Assembly (NCBI GenBank): GCA_040506705.1
Contig: JBEVWG010000065.1
Span: forward strand, 1-64,000
Reading direction: 5' to 3'
Source: Thiodiazotropha sp040506705
GTDB taxonomy: Bacteria; Pseudomonadota; Gammaproteobacteria; Chromatiales; Chromatiaceae
DNA length: 64,000 nt
In this document: positions 35,349-44,625 of the stretch, piece after piece
Layout of the letters: each line of letters starts with the position of its first letter
How positions within the stretch are numbered: position 1 is the stretch's first letter
The notes under the pieces: generated by a model
The model's input: the letters and a program-made list of their open reading frames with translations, nothing else
Databases searched by the model: none
What the model was told of the DNA's origin: nothing
Translations under genes and position numbers: made by a program

Positions 35349-36239
35349 ATGCTGAGGTACATACTGCTGTGCATCGCCTTAACCTGCTTATTGTTCGCAG
35401 GTAGTGGTGTAGTTGCCAACGATAAGAAACTTGACCCTATCCAGGTTGGCGGTAGCCTGGGATCACTTAATGATCGCTCGATCACAGATGCTGAGATAGC
35501 ATTTCAAGTGGTTTTTAATGAATTGCTTTCGGAAGTAAATGAGAGTTTTAATTTAAAAATTTATGAAAATCAAAACCAACTCTTCAATAAATTCAAGCAA
35601 GGCACTATACAGGCAATACTCACCAGCTCGTTGAATTTCATCGAATTGGAAAACCTCATACACCCAACAGCACGCTACTCAGTTCAATTTGGCGACGAAC
35701 TCAAACAAAACTATCTTGTTTTGGTCCGCCGGGATGACAACATGACCCACCTAAGTCAGTTGCGAAATAAGATATTGAGTCTAGGCGAAAGCCATCAAGT
35801 CGGGAAACTTTTCCTGGATGTTGAACTACTTAAACAAGAGCTACCTGTGAGTGACATTTTCTTCAAAGAGATTCACAGAGTAAAGGGAGATAACACCTCT
35901 ATCATAGACCTCTATTTCGGAAAAATTGACGCTGCAGTTGTACCTAAATACAACTACATAATCGCTCAGTCACTTAATCCTCAGATAAAAAACAGAATGG
36001 AGATTCTAACCGAATCAGAACCGATGATTCATCAGGCTGTAGGAATACGCCACGATTTCTCACAAAAAAGAATCGATAATTTTGAGCCCAGCATACTGAC
36101 TGACAAGCCAAGTAGAAGACTAAAATATGTTTTGGATACATTTGGTATTGTGCGTCTGCACAAGATCAATAAAGAAACATTAAATGAGGTCAGATCACTG
36201 CAGAGAGAGTACACCAGACTAGTCGGTCATAAACGATGA
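35349..36239 (+). CDS. PhnD-like periplasmic substrate-binding protein
   Basis: This 296-residue exported protein has a signal peptide (about 1-24) and the two-lobed binding fold of phosphonate/phosphite-type (PhnD-like) receptors. Examples are FNKFKQGTIQAILTSSLNFIEL in lobe 1 and LYFGKIDAAVVPKYNYIIA in lobe 2. No ABC permease or ATPase is nearby. Its stop overlaps the start of the GGDEF/EAL gene by four bases (ATGA), which argues that it delivers a ligand signal to that membrane enzyme. The ligand is unknown. Confidence 0.82.
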   Translation: MLRYILLCIALTCLLFAGSGVVANDKKLDPIQVGGSLGSLNDRSITDAEIAFQVVFNELLSEVNESFNLKIYENQNQLFNKFKQGTIQAILTSSLNFIELENLIHPTARYSVQFGDELKQNYLVLVRRDDNMTHLSQLRNKILSLGESHQVGKLFLDVELLKQELPVSDIFFKEIHRVKGDNTSIIDLYFGKIDAAVVPKYNYIIAQSLNPQIKNRMEILTESEPMIHQAVGIRHDFSQKRIDNFEPSILTDKPSRRLKYVLDTFGIVRLHKINKETLNEVRSLQREYTRLVGHKR

Positions 36240-38689
36240 AGTTAAAGAATACCATTTTCCGGCATCTCTATATTCGTATGGCCGTCATTCTACTTGGAAT
36301 AAGTCTTGCCTTCTCATTCGCACTGCTACCGATTTACAGTGACAAATTAACGCGCATGCTTGCCGCACAGGGTAATACTTTTGCCAACACAACAATTGCA
36401 GCCTGCGGTGAAGGTCTATACACAGAAGACTATAGCAATGTAATTAATTACACTAATAATGTTCTGAATAAAACACCAGAAATCACCTTCGTTAATTTTA
36501 TTTCCAATAGCGGTTTAAAACTAAGCCTTAGCCAAAGTGGTTGGAAGGTTGAATCCATTGCACCAGCCTCAACTCAAGCTCTATTTAACAGCGACACCCC
36601 TTACACCATTAGACACCATTCAGACTACTCTCAAAGCAATACTAAAGATGACTTTATTTTTACAAAACCTCTTCACATATCGGAGTTGGTCTGGGGCACT
36701 ATTGAAGTTGGGATCTCCGATAAAGAATACTATTCGTTAATGACGAGTTATTTTAGTAATGTACTTATCTACAGTATTCTAGTACTAACTATTTCATTGC
36801 TCATTCTTCATGGCGTATCCATCAAACTTTCATCGCAATTAACAATACTGAGAGAGACTGCTCAACGATTGTCGAGCGGTGACCTCTCTGCACGCGCCCC
36901 CACAAAGGCAATAGGTGAAATAGAGCTACTTGCATCCACCTTGAATAACATGGCGCAGAACCTTGAAACCAAAACTCAACGTATTGCTCAACTTGCCAGA
37001 CTTGTCGAAGACACTAACGACGCGATTGCAATTTTCAACACATCAAAAGAAATTACATTCATCAATCAAGCCTTCACTAATATCACTGGAGATACGATAG
37101 AGTTTTATCGCGGAATGACACTTCAAGGTCTATTTACTCATCTCGGAATAGATAAACAGAAACAACATGAAGTCTCTATGGGCATGACTCACATAGAACA
37201 ATTAAATTGGTCTACTGACATTACCATTTCAAAACATAGTGACCTCCCCATACACATGACCATAAGAATTGAAGAGTTCGACTCAGAAGATAAATATAAG
37301 AATGAATTCTTTGTCGTCTTGAGTGACATCACTCAACGCAAGCAACTTGAAAATGAACTTGAAACATTGGCTTATATCGACAAACTAACCAAGCTGCCCA
37401 ATAGACGTTACTTTTTGGATCGATTGACAGAAGCAGTAGTTGAAGCAGCAACTTATCACATTCCATTGGCTGTATTTTTCCTCGATCTGGATAACTTTAA
37501 ACTCATAAATGATTCACTAGGACATGAAGTTGGAGATCATGTTTTAAATGAAACAGCATGGAGACTCGAAGACTCTCTACGCTCAGATGACATCGTCTGT
37601 CGACTTGGTGGTGATGAATTTACTGTAATTATAAAAAATACCGCTGATCAAAAAGAGCTGGCAATAATTGCTGAAACAATTATAAATAGTTTGGCACTAC
37701 CAATTAAATGCAATAACAGAGAGTTACGCATCAGCACCAGCATCGGAATCGTACAATACCCACAAGATGGCCACGATAAAAATGAGTTGGTTAAAAACGC
37801 AGATACAGCAATGTATGCAGCAAAACATGATGGCAAGAACGGATATCGCTTCTACACCATAGATATGCATCATGACATGCAAGACTACCTGGAATTGGAA
37901 AGCGCTTTACGTTTAGCCATCATTGAATCGAGCCTGGAGATCGTCTATCAACCATTTGTGGATCTATCGACCAACACTATAACAAATTGCGAAGCCCTGT
38001 TGAGGTGGAAGCATCCTGAGCGCGGATTTATACCGCCTGGGCGTTTCATACCAATCGCTGAACAGTCCGGCTTGATCTCTGCTGTTGGTGACTGGGTATT
38101 CACCCAGGTTTGCCGTCAATTGAAGCAGTGGGACAATAACATGAAGGTCTCCATCAATGTATCGGGCAATGAGCTACTCGATAAACGCTTCATAAATCGC
38201 CTGGAAAATACACTGATAGAATATGATATAGAACCTTTCCGGATACAGCTGGAGTTTACTGAACATGTCCTTGTCAGTAAGGAAGGCAGTAACCTTCCTC
38301 TACTCAACAACCTAAAACGTGCTGGCTTCTCTATTGCAGTAGACGATTTTGGAACAGGCTTTTCATCCCTAAGCTACCTTAGCGAACTACCTGTAGATGT
38401 TATCAAAATTGATAAATCATTTATCAACAAACTACCGAATGACCGCCGTACAATAGCGGTTGTAAACTCTATTATTTCTCTCGCTAAGAGCTTGGATATG
38501 AAAACTATTGGAGAAGGTGTAGAAAAGAAGGAGCAGGTTGAATGGTTACAGAGCAACGGCTGCAATATTATTCAGGGTTATTACTATCATCATCCAATGT
38601 CAGCACTGCAGTTCGAAAATCTAATCAAACCAAATAACATAGCGCTGTTACCAAAAACTTCTAACAAACCTATAAGCAACACAAAGTAA
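36236..38689 (+). CDS. Membrane GGDEF/EAL protein with HAMP and PAS
   Basis: This 817-residue protein has a transmembrane helix at about 14-33, a periplasmic region to about 170, a second helix at about 175-200, HAMP (about 200-255) and a PAS domain (about 260-375). GGDEF follows at 458-462 and EAL at 586-588. All main EAL signatures are present: CEALLRW, INVSGNEL, LEFTEHV, VDDFGTG, IKIDKSF and GEGVE. It is likely a c-di-GMP phosphodiesterase, a cyclase, or both. It is the last gene of a TolC / binding-protein / GGDEF-EAL run. The DNA is noticeably AT-richer than the hem region. Confidence 0.92.
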   Translation: MKLKNTIFRHLYIRMAVILLGISLAFSFALLPIYSDKLTRMLAAQGNTFANTTIAACGEGLYTEDYSNVINYTNNVLNKTPEITFVNFISNSGLKLSLSQSGWKVESIAPASTQALFNSDTPYTIRHHSDYSQSNTKDDFIFTKPLHISELVWGTIEVGISDKEYYSLMTSYFSNVLIYSILVLTISLLILHGVSIKLSSQLTILRETAQRLSSGDLSARAPTKAIGEIELLASTLNNMAQNLETKTQRIAQLARLVEDTNDAIAIFNTSKEITFINQAFTNITGDTIEFYRGMTLQGLFTHLGIDKQKQHEVSMGMTHIEQLNWSTDITISKHSDLPIHMTIRIEEFDSEDKYKNEFFVVLSDITQRKQLENELETLAYIDKLTKLPNRRYFLDRLTEAVVEAATYHIPLAVFFLDLDNFKLINDSLGHEVGDHVLNETAWRLEDSLRSDDIVCRLGGDEFTVIIKNTADQKELAIIAETIINSLALPIKCNNRELRISTSIGIVQYPQDGHDKNELVKNADTAMYAAKHDGKNGYRFYTIDMHHDMQDYLELESALRLAIIESSLEIVYQPFVDLSTNTITNCEALLRWKHPERGFIPPGRFIPIAEQSGLISAVGDWVFTQVCRQLKQWDNNMKVSINVSGNELLDKRFINRLENTLIEYDIEPFRIQLEFTEHVLVSKEGSNLPLLNNLKRAGFSIAVDDFGTGFSSLSYLSELPVDVIKIDKSFINKLPNDRRTIAVVNSIISLAKSLDMKTIGEGVEKKEQVEWLQSNGCNIIQGYYYHHPMSALQFENLIKPNNIALLPKTSNKPISNTK

Positions 38690-38690
38690 A

Positions 38691-38715
38691 ACCGGCCAAC
38701 AAATTTGTGGCCGGT
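38691..38715 (+). terminator. Hairpin after the GGDEF/EAL gene
   Basis: ACCGGCC and GGCCGGT pair across an AT-rich loop (AACAAATTTGT, itself partly palindromic) directly after the stop codon. No strong T-tract follows, so it may be a weak or protein-assisted terminator serving the convergent VPLPA-CTERM gene as well. Confidence 0.5.
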
Positions 38716-38786
38716 CAGTGGACTCTACTTTGATTCAGATTGATATGACTGCTACTTCTCAATCAATATGAATTATATGACAATAG

Positions 38787-39260
38787 CTATACAGAGCGTC
38801 TTCTGGCAAATGAAACGAATCCAATAAGAGCAGAACCAAATAACCATGCAGCTGCAGGAAGTGGCACAGCACTCATAGTCAGATCATAATCCGAGCTCAT
38901 TTTAGGGTCGATTGCATTCAGCGCAAAGCCTGAAATAGTAAATATATAATCACCCGCACTCAAACTGAATGTCTCTAGAAAACTAGTACCCAAGTGATAT
39001 TGCTCATTAGTATTCAAATTAGTCAGGAGCAGGTCGTCTTGAAACATACCTTGATGTGATCCACCAATGGCAATATCGAGTAGAGGTGTATCGACAGTGA
39101 AATGGTAGGAGTCGAGGAAATTACCTGTAGGCTGTGGTGTTGCGTAAGTATCACCAAGATCAGAGAAACTGCCTGCATCATAGGATGCAGCATTTGCACC
39201 TAGAGATAAAATTAAAAGAATTGCTAACAGCGCAACAGAACGTATAGTTAACATCTTCAT
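38787..39260 (-). CDS. VPLPA/PEP-CTERM sorting-signal protein
   Basis: This 157-residue secreted protein has an N-terminal signal peptide (about 1-24), a beta-rich middle and the C-terminal tripartite signal VPLPAAAWLFGSALIGF followed by ARRRS. That signal is the mark of PEP-CTERM-like proteins, which are cut and anchored by an exosortase and often associate with extracellular polysaccharide. The middle contains a pattern seen in several short PEP-CTERM proteins (LSAGDYIFTISG, LTMSAVPLPAA). No exosortase lies in the window. AGGA precedes the ATG. Confidence 0.88.
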   Translation of the reverse strand: MKMLTIRSVALLAILLILSLGANAASYDAGSFSDLGDTYATPQPTGNFLDSYHFTVDTPLLDIAIGGSHQGMFQDDLLLTNLNTNEQYHLGTSFLETFSLSAGDYIFTISGFALNAIDPKMSSDYDLTMSAVPLPAAAWLFGSALIGFVSFARRRSV

Positions 39261-39778
39261 AATCTTCGTCCTTAAAATAATCTAACCGCTCAAGCCACTC
39301 CATATACGTGACTTCTTAAGGAATAAAACTACCATTAATTATTTTTTGACACAAAACAATTACCCTTAATTACGTAATTGTTCACAAAAATATTACATTT
39401 CACGTTTCAAAAAGCTTATTGAACGAAGTAATTTTACATTCCCGTCATACTTTAGTAATAACTAAAGCGCTTTATTAACTACAACCACACCATTAATCAA
39501 ACACGGATTAATTATACAATTTAATTAAATACAGCGAATACTGCACAGCATATATGTTTGCAGCAGGGCGATCGTGGATTGGGTAATAAATACAATCTTA
39601 TATTAGGTTCTGTGTGCACTAGACATATCACAAATCAGATGAGATACGACTGAAATCAGATTAAGTTAAGGAGACCCTGAACAAGTGATGAACGGCAGCT
39701 CGCACAATAATTGGCCACTCCTGCGTTACAAATCTTCGTAATAGCCAGCCTACACTATTTTGCTCAACCCAGGTTTAT
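39261..39778. other. AT-rich intergenic region
   Basis: About 518 bases between the VPLPA-CTERM gene and ycgL, both on the minus strand. The first 350 bases are AT-rich, with the palindrome AATTACGTAATT near 39370. I see no gene. It should contain the VPLPA-CTERM promoter; no element was identified with confidence. Confidence 0.5.
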
Positions 39779-40042
39779 TCAGTCGCCAGTATAGAGATCA
39801 ACATCCATCTTTGGCGGCATTTGCAGGTGGAAACCTTGTTGGACAAGATTTTCCATAACTACCGTTACATCTTCTCTCGCAAGAGATCGATTTGAATGTA
39901 AAGTCAACTCCATCACCTTTGCAGGTGTCCCAAATTTTTCAAGCAGACCATTTGGGACACTTGAAAAATCACCCTCCTTTGTGACGTACAAATACATTTC
40001 GTCCTTACGTGGACTGCGATATATCCAACAGGTCAATTCCAT
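39779..40042 (-). CDS. YcgL domain protein
   Basis: This 87-residue protein matches the YcgL family: CWIYRSPRKDEMYLYVTKEGDFSSVPNGL near the start and QGFHLQMPP near the end. The function is not established. It has no signal or membrane segment. It lies 61 bases downstream of the glycogen phosphorylase stop on the same strand, separated by the GGGCCTGTTAACACTAATCG repeat. Confidence 0.88.
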   Translation of the reverse strand: MELTCWIYRSPRKDEMYLYVTKEGDFSSVPNGLLEKFGTPAKVMELTLHSNRSLAREDVTVVMENLVQQGFHLQMPPKMDVDLYTGD

Positions 40043-40075
40043 AAAATTACAACTCTACTACAGTTTTTCATACTC

Positions 40076-40095
40076 GGGCCTGTTAACACTAATCG
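40076..40095. repeat. 20-base dispersed repeat GGGCCTGTTAACACTAATCG, copy 2
   Basis: Identical to 8736-8755. It lies 8 bases beyond the glgP stop, in the short gap before ycgL. In both copies the repeat sits at the 3' end of a minus-strand gene (hemC and glgP), in the same orientation relative to the gene. Confidence 0.75.
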
Positions 40096-40103
40096 AATAG
40101 GCC

Positions 40104-42611
40104 CTAATAACCATTCACTGCAGGTGCAGGCACCGCATCCAACTTCCATATATCCTGGTTGTATTCACTGATCGTTCTATCCGTTGAAAAACGACCACAT
40201 CTGGCACTGTTAATGATGCTCATTTTTGTCCACAGCGGTTTGTTTCTGTAGGCTTGGGCAGCTCTCTCCTGGGCATCGATATAACCTCTAAAATCTGCTG
40301 CTGTCATCCAGGGATCGTATGGATTACGGACGGCCTCGATAATAGAGTCAAAAATTCCAGGCTCAAACTGGTTGAAATATCCGCTCTCCAACAGATGCAT
40401 AACCCGCTTGAAGTCATCATCACTATCGATGATGCTGTTTGGCGAGTAGTGTGCCCGGTTGGCCTCAACCTCTTCACTGGTCAAGCCAAAGAGGAAGAAA
40501 TTATCTTCACCAACCTCTTCAAGAATCTCAATATTGGCACCATCCAAGGTGCCAATGGTTACAGCACCATTCATCATGAATTTCATATTCCCTGTACCCG
40601 ATGCCTCCTTACCGGCAGTTGATATCTGCTCAGAGAGATCGGTACCCGGTGCGATAACTTCCATCGCAGTTACCCTGTAGTTTGGAAGAAAGGCTACTTT
40701 AAGACGGTCACCGACCTTTTTGTCATGATTGATAATTTTGGCAACACTGTTAATTAACTTAATGATAAGTTTGGCCATTTGATAGCCTGGTGCTGCTTTC
40801 CCGCCAATTAAAACACAACGGGGCGTCCAGTTTTCAACCTCACCTGCGCGGATACGACAATAGAGATGAATAATGTGCAAAACATTCAACAGTTGCCGTT
40901 TATATTCATGTATGCGCTTCACCTGAACATCAAACATCGCCTCCGGGTCAAACTCCACACTGCAATCTACTTTTACCAGGTCAGCCAGATGTTGCTTGTT
41001 CTCTAATTTTATCTGTTGCCATTTTTTTTGAAACGCCCTGTCTTCAGCCAAATCCTTCAACTGCTGCAGTTGTTGTAGGTTTGATATCCAGCCATTCCCA
41101 ACTGTTTCGTCGATCAGCTTGCGTAAACCTGAATTAGAAGCTGCCAGCCAGCGACGAGGTGTAACACCATTGGTTTTATTATTAAAACGTTCCGGCCAGA
41201 ATTCATAAAAATCGAGGAATAGTCCCTTTTTGAGCAGTTCAGTATGCAGTGCTGCCACGCCATTGATGGAAAAACTACCGACTATTGCCAGATAGGCCAT
41301 CCTTACCATCGGCTCATCCCCTTCTTCGATGATCGACATTCGACGCAGACGATCACTATCTCCCGGCCAACGCAGGGCAACCTCGCTGAGATAGCGTGCA
41401 TTGATCTCATAGATGATCTCCAACAGCCTCGGCAGCAGACAACTGAACAGCTTCACCGGCCATCGTTCAAGCGCTTCTGGGAGAAGGGTGTGGTTGGTGT
41501 AGGCCATGGTTTTCGAGGTGATCTCCCAAGCCTTATCCCATGAAAGATTCTGCTCATCCATTAATTGTCTCATCAACTCAGCAACTGAGACACTGGGATG
41601 AGTATCATTCAACTGAAAGCAGTTTTTATCTGCAAAATTATCAAAGTTAGGATGACTCTCTTTCCACTCTCGCATCACATCTCTGATACTGGCAGATGCG
41701 AGAAAGTACTGTTGTCTTAAACGAAGCTCTTTACCATTCTCACTGGCATCGTTTGGATAGAGCACCATGGTAATGTGTTCAGCGTTGTTTTTCGCCTCTA
41801 CTGATTCTGTGTAACTGCCGGCATTAAACTCCTCCAGATTGAACTCATCTGTGGCTGCCGCCTTCCAAAGCCTCAATGTGTTAACCGTCCCATTTCGGTA
41901 TCCGGGCACCGGCAGATCATAGGGTACGGCCAATACATCCTGCGTATCCACCCAGCGAACCTGGCCATTGATATGCTCTGTGCGTCCACCGAATTTGATC
42001 TGCTGGGTATATTCTGGGCGCTCAAGCTCCCAGGGGTTACCATCACGAAGCCAATGATCCGGATCTTCAATCTGCTGGCCATTGGCGATGTGTTGCCGAA
42101 ACATACCGTACTCATAGCGCAATCCATAGCCACGAACAGGTAGTTGCAATGTTGCACAGCTATCGAGAAAACAGGCCGCAAGGCGCCCAAGCCCGCCATT
42201 ACCCAGACCCGCATCCGGTTCGCTCTCTCTGATGTGGTCCAGATTTATACCAAGATCGATGAAGGCTTTATCAACATCATCACAGATATTCAGATTGAGG
42301 ATGGCATTGCTAAGTGCCCGCCCCATGAGGAATTCAAGAGAGAGGTAGAAGGTACGCTTACAGTCAGACTCTTCGTAGTTCGATCGGGTCAGCTTCCAGC
42401 GTTCGATCAGTCGGTCACGCATCGCCAACGCAAGTGCTTTGTAGGGGTAGTGACTCGAGGTGCAGTGATCATCTCTGCCCAGTGTGTGGGCAAAATAGCG
42501 CCGGAAATCGAACGAAATTGCTTCTGCATCCATACCCAGGGGTGGCAGTGGTGCCAACGAATTACAGATCTGTTCTGCTTTTTTACTTGAGCCGGCTTTT
42601 TCTTTCGACAT
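40104..42611 (-). CDS. glgP: Glycogen/starch phosphorylase
   Basis: This 835-residue cytoplasmic enzyme releases glucose-1-phosphate from alpha-1,4-glucan. The pyridoxal-phosphate site is EASGTGNMKFMMNGA with Lys677. Length and segments such as GLGNGGLGRLAACFLDS and NDTHPS match the family throughout. AGGA lies 8 bases before the ATG at 42611. No other glycogen gene is adjacent, so it is a stand-alone glucan breakdown enzyme in this window. Confidence 0.97.
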   Translation of the reverse strand: MSKEKAGSSKKAEQICNSLAPLPPLGMDAEAISFDFRRYFAHTLGRDDHCTSSHYPYKALALAMRDRLIERWKLTRSNYEESDCKRTFYLSLEFLMGRALSNAILNLNICDDVDKAFIDLGINLDHIRESEPDAGLGNGGLGRLAACFLDSCATLQLPVRGYGLRYEYGMFRQHIANGQQIEDPDHWLRDGNPWELERPEYTQQIKFGGRTEHINGQVRWVDTQDVLAVPYDLPVPGYRNGTVNTLRLWKAAATDEFNLEEFNAGSYTESVEAKNNAEHITMVLYPNDASENGKELRLRQQYFLASASIRDVMREWKESHPNFDNFADKNCFQLNDTHPSVSVAELMRQLMDEQNLSWDKAWEITSKTMAYTNHTLLPEALERWPVKLFSCLLPRLLEIIYEINARYLSEVALRWPGDSDRLRRMSIIEEGDEPMVRMAYLAIVGSFSINGVAALHTELLKKGLFLDFYEFWPERFNNKTNGVTPRRWLAASNSGLRKLIDETVGNGWISNLQQLQQLKDLAEDRAFQKKWQQIKLENKQHLADLVKVDCSVEFDPEAMFDVQVKRIHEYKRQLLNVLHIIHLYCRIRAGEVENWTPRCVLIGGKAAPGYQMAKLIIKLINSVAKIINHDKKVGDRLKVAFLPNYRVTAMEVIAPGTDLSEQISTAGKEASGTGNMKFMMNGAVTIGTLDGANIEILEEVGEDNFFLFGLTSEEVEANRAHYSPNSIIDSDDDFKRVMHLLESGYFNQFEPGIFDSIIEAVRNPYDPWMTAADFRGYIDAQERAAQAYRNKPLWTKMSIINSARCGRFSTDRTISEYNQDIWKLDAVPAPAVNGY

Positions 42612-43163
42612 GGTAAATGTCCTGTTCCCTCATAAATTGAGAGTCTGGTTGTTGCTGCATCAGGCCGTAGACAATTCAAGCCTTGCCACCTGTCACATGT
42701 TTGAAATGGGATTGGTATCAATATCCAGTGAAAGCGTACTGCTTTATGCGGGGAGTTTAAACAATATGTCGTCTTTAAGTAACTGCCTGGTTCAAATTGA
42801 AGTGAATTGAAGTTTGTCACATAGGTAACAAAAAAAAGTGCCATGCCTGGAAAAACATCAGCACATAGTCAAAATATCCAATATTTCCAACATTTGGACT
42901 ATTTACTGATGCGAATGCCAACCACCTGGCGACTTGGGAAAAACCATCTATAAAACATGGTCTAAGGTAAGAATCGTTCTGTCATACAACAGCAGCCCGA
43001 TAGTCTCTCGTGCTACCTGCTGAATAGAGTAGCGGATGGAAAATCTTGTTTCGGCATATTCATTCCCCGCTGGAGCGTGGCAACGAGAATAGCTGTTTTC
43101 ACGGGTGGATAATTGAATCAGAGCCCCCTGATATCGGGGACTCTCTGTGCCAGTTGCAGTGTA
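42612..43163. other. Intergenic region between glgP and the phenol module
   Basis: About 552 bases without a credible gene. Notable items are a GGAGCGTGGCAACGAG string at about 43073-43088, resembling a widespread bacterial repeat, and an imperfect hairpin at 43120-43144 just after the dioxygenase stop. I see no remnant of a phenol hydroxylase reductase here. Confidence 0.6.
43120..43144 (-). terminator. Possible terminator of the phenol operon
   Basis: AGAG-CCCC and GGGG-CTCT pair with a one-base bulge around an eight-base loop, 20 bases beyond the dioxygenase stop. No T-run follows on the minus strand, so termination is uncertain. Confidence 0.4.
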
Positions 43164-44084
43164 TTAGGTAACAACGCTCAGGAAACGCTCATTCAGCTTC
43201 TGGTCGTGGTAGAAAATCGCACTACCCAACTCCTCTGCAGTCCATGTGATGGGCTCGTGATCAGGGTACCAGTCATATGAACCATGAAAAACTTCATTCC
43301 GATTCCCGGATGGATCAAAGAAGTAGATGGTACGTCCCCGGGTAATGCCATGACGGGTCGGGCCTATATCGATCGATATTTTATGCTTACCGATAATGTC
43401 GGCAGCGCGTAGCACCTCTTCCCAAGAACCGAGAAGAAATGAAGCGTGGTGGAGTTTACCCTTCTCCTCGTGGCGAATAATCGCCAGATCATGAGCCTTC
43501 ATACCACAGGTGAGGAAGGAAGCGAGCTGAAACTCCCCATCCATAACCCTCTCTGTCTCATCGAAACCGAGCACTTCTGTGAAGAGTTTGACACTGCCGT
43601 CCAGGTCATCACCGTAGAGCAGGCAGTGGTCGAATCGCTGTACCTGCATACCTTTGAGATTGTCAGGCCAGGGATCGGGGTTGAGCCGCCCCATTTCGGT
43701 TCCATTTACCTCTTTGTCTGCATAGAGTTCAAATAGATGACCGGTGGGCGAATCAAAGCGGATACGCTCACCACAATGGTTAAGCTCACCGGCAGGAATC
43801 CTTTCAACATTGCAGCCGAAATCCTTCAGCTTCTGTTCGAGTTCGTTCATGGTCTCGACACTGTCGACTTTGAAACCCATGAAATCCATCCCGGTGGTGT
43901 CTGACTCCTGCAGCACCACTGAGAACCAGTCCTGCTCATCCCAGCCTTTGAGGTATACGCGTCCCTGCTCATCACGGTCTGTCTCAATCAGGCCCAGCCG
44001 TTCTTTATAGTGGACTAGTGCTTCGTCCAGATCGAGTACACGCAGGGAGACGTGACCCGGACGCATAACGCCTTTAATAGCCAT
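43164..44084 (-). CDS. dmpB: Catechol 2,3-dioxygenase (extradiol, XylE/DmpB type)
   Basis: This 306-residue Fe(II) enzyme performs meta-cleavage of catechol to 2-hydroxymuconate semialdehyde. It is a two-domain VOC-fold extradiol dioxygenase, with the catalytic site in the second domain. Ligands are His153 (RFDHCLLYGDD), His212/213 (KLHHASF) and Glu264 (NRNEVFHGSY), close to XylE H153, H214 and E265. The ATG at 44084 has GGAGG eight bases upstream. It directly follows phenol hydroxylase subunit P4, where dmpP and dmpQ would be in Pseudomonas. No semialdehyde dehydrogenase or hydrolase gene follows. Confidence 0.94.
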   Translation of the reverse strand: MAIKGVMRPGHVSLRVLDLDEALVHYKERLGLIETDRDEQGRVYLKGWDEQDWFSVVLQESDTTGMDFMGFKVDSVETMNELEQKLKDFGCNVERIPAGELNHCGERIRFDSPTGHLFELYADKEVNGTEMGRLNPDPWPDNLKGMQVQRFDHCLLYGDDLDGSVKLFTEVLGFDETERVMDGEFQLASFLTCGMKAHDLAIIRHEEKGKLHHASFLLGSWEEVLRAADIIGKHKISIDIGPTRHGITRGRTIYFFDPSGNRNEVFHGSYDWYPDHEPITWTAEELGSAIFYHDQKLNERFLSVVT

Positions 44085-44179
44085 CAATGAATCCTCCAAT
44101 AGTTGCCGTATCTAGGTACAGCCGGTATCAATAAATAGTCTTGTTAAAACAGTCTCTAATGGACCGGTATTTCTAAGAA

Positions 44180-44548
44180 TTATGAGCAGGAACCTCTGTA
44201 TCCATTGAGTCCTGGTGTACGGAAACAGACCAGAGATTTGTGTCCGACACCATTTTCGGCCAGGCTCTTACTCATATCGGGGATTACAGATTCACCATCA
44301 ATCTTCCACTCGACCTCCCCCCAATTGACTGATTTGTAGTCGGGGTGCATACCGTAGAACTTTGCAATCAGTTCATCTTTAAGCGCCGCAAAGGGCATCT
44401 CAGGTGGTAGCGGAAAGGCAATTGCCGAACAGAAACTCAGGTGCTCTTCCCAGTGGAGATATACCACCTGATTACCATGAAAATTCTCTTTTCTATCGCG
44501 GAAATCAACTGCATCCGCATAGCCAGGCTTGAGTGCAACGACAGCCAT
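44180..44548 (-). CDS. dmpO: Phenol hydroxylase subunit P4 (DmpO)
   Basis: This 122-residue gamma-type subunit of the multicomponent phenol hydroxylase contributes to the oxygenase complex with P1 and P3. The family pattern NQVVYLHWEEHLSFCSAIAF and the C-terminal KSLVCFRTPGLNGYRG are present. A strong GAGGAGG precedes the ATG. It lies 77 bases after dmpN and 95 before the dioxygenase. In the classical operon the next gene is dmpP, the reductase; it is not found here. Confidence 0.92.
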   Translation of the reverse strand: MAVVALKPGYADAVDFRDRKENFHGNQVVYLHWEEHLSFCSAIAFPLPPEMPFAALKDELIAKFYGMHPDYKSVNWGEVEWKIDGESVIPDMSKSLAENGVGHKSLVCFRTPGLNGYRGSCS

Positions 44549-44625
44549 GTAAACCTCCTCTCTCTAAATCTCTTTGTCCTTCCGCCAGCAGCAATCCTGA
44601 TGACGGCTGGGTATAGGCCGGCAGG

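Noticed and set aside
36236..38689. Degenerate EAL domain hypothesis for the second GGDEF/EAL protein
   Set aside because: All main catalytic motifs (EALL, NVS, EFTE, DDFGTG, KID, EGVE) are intact on inspection.
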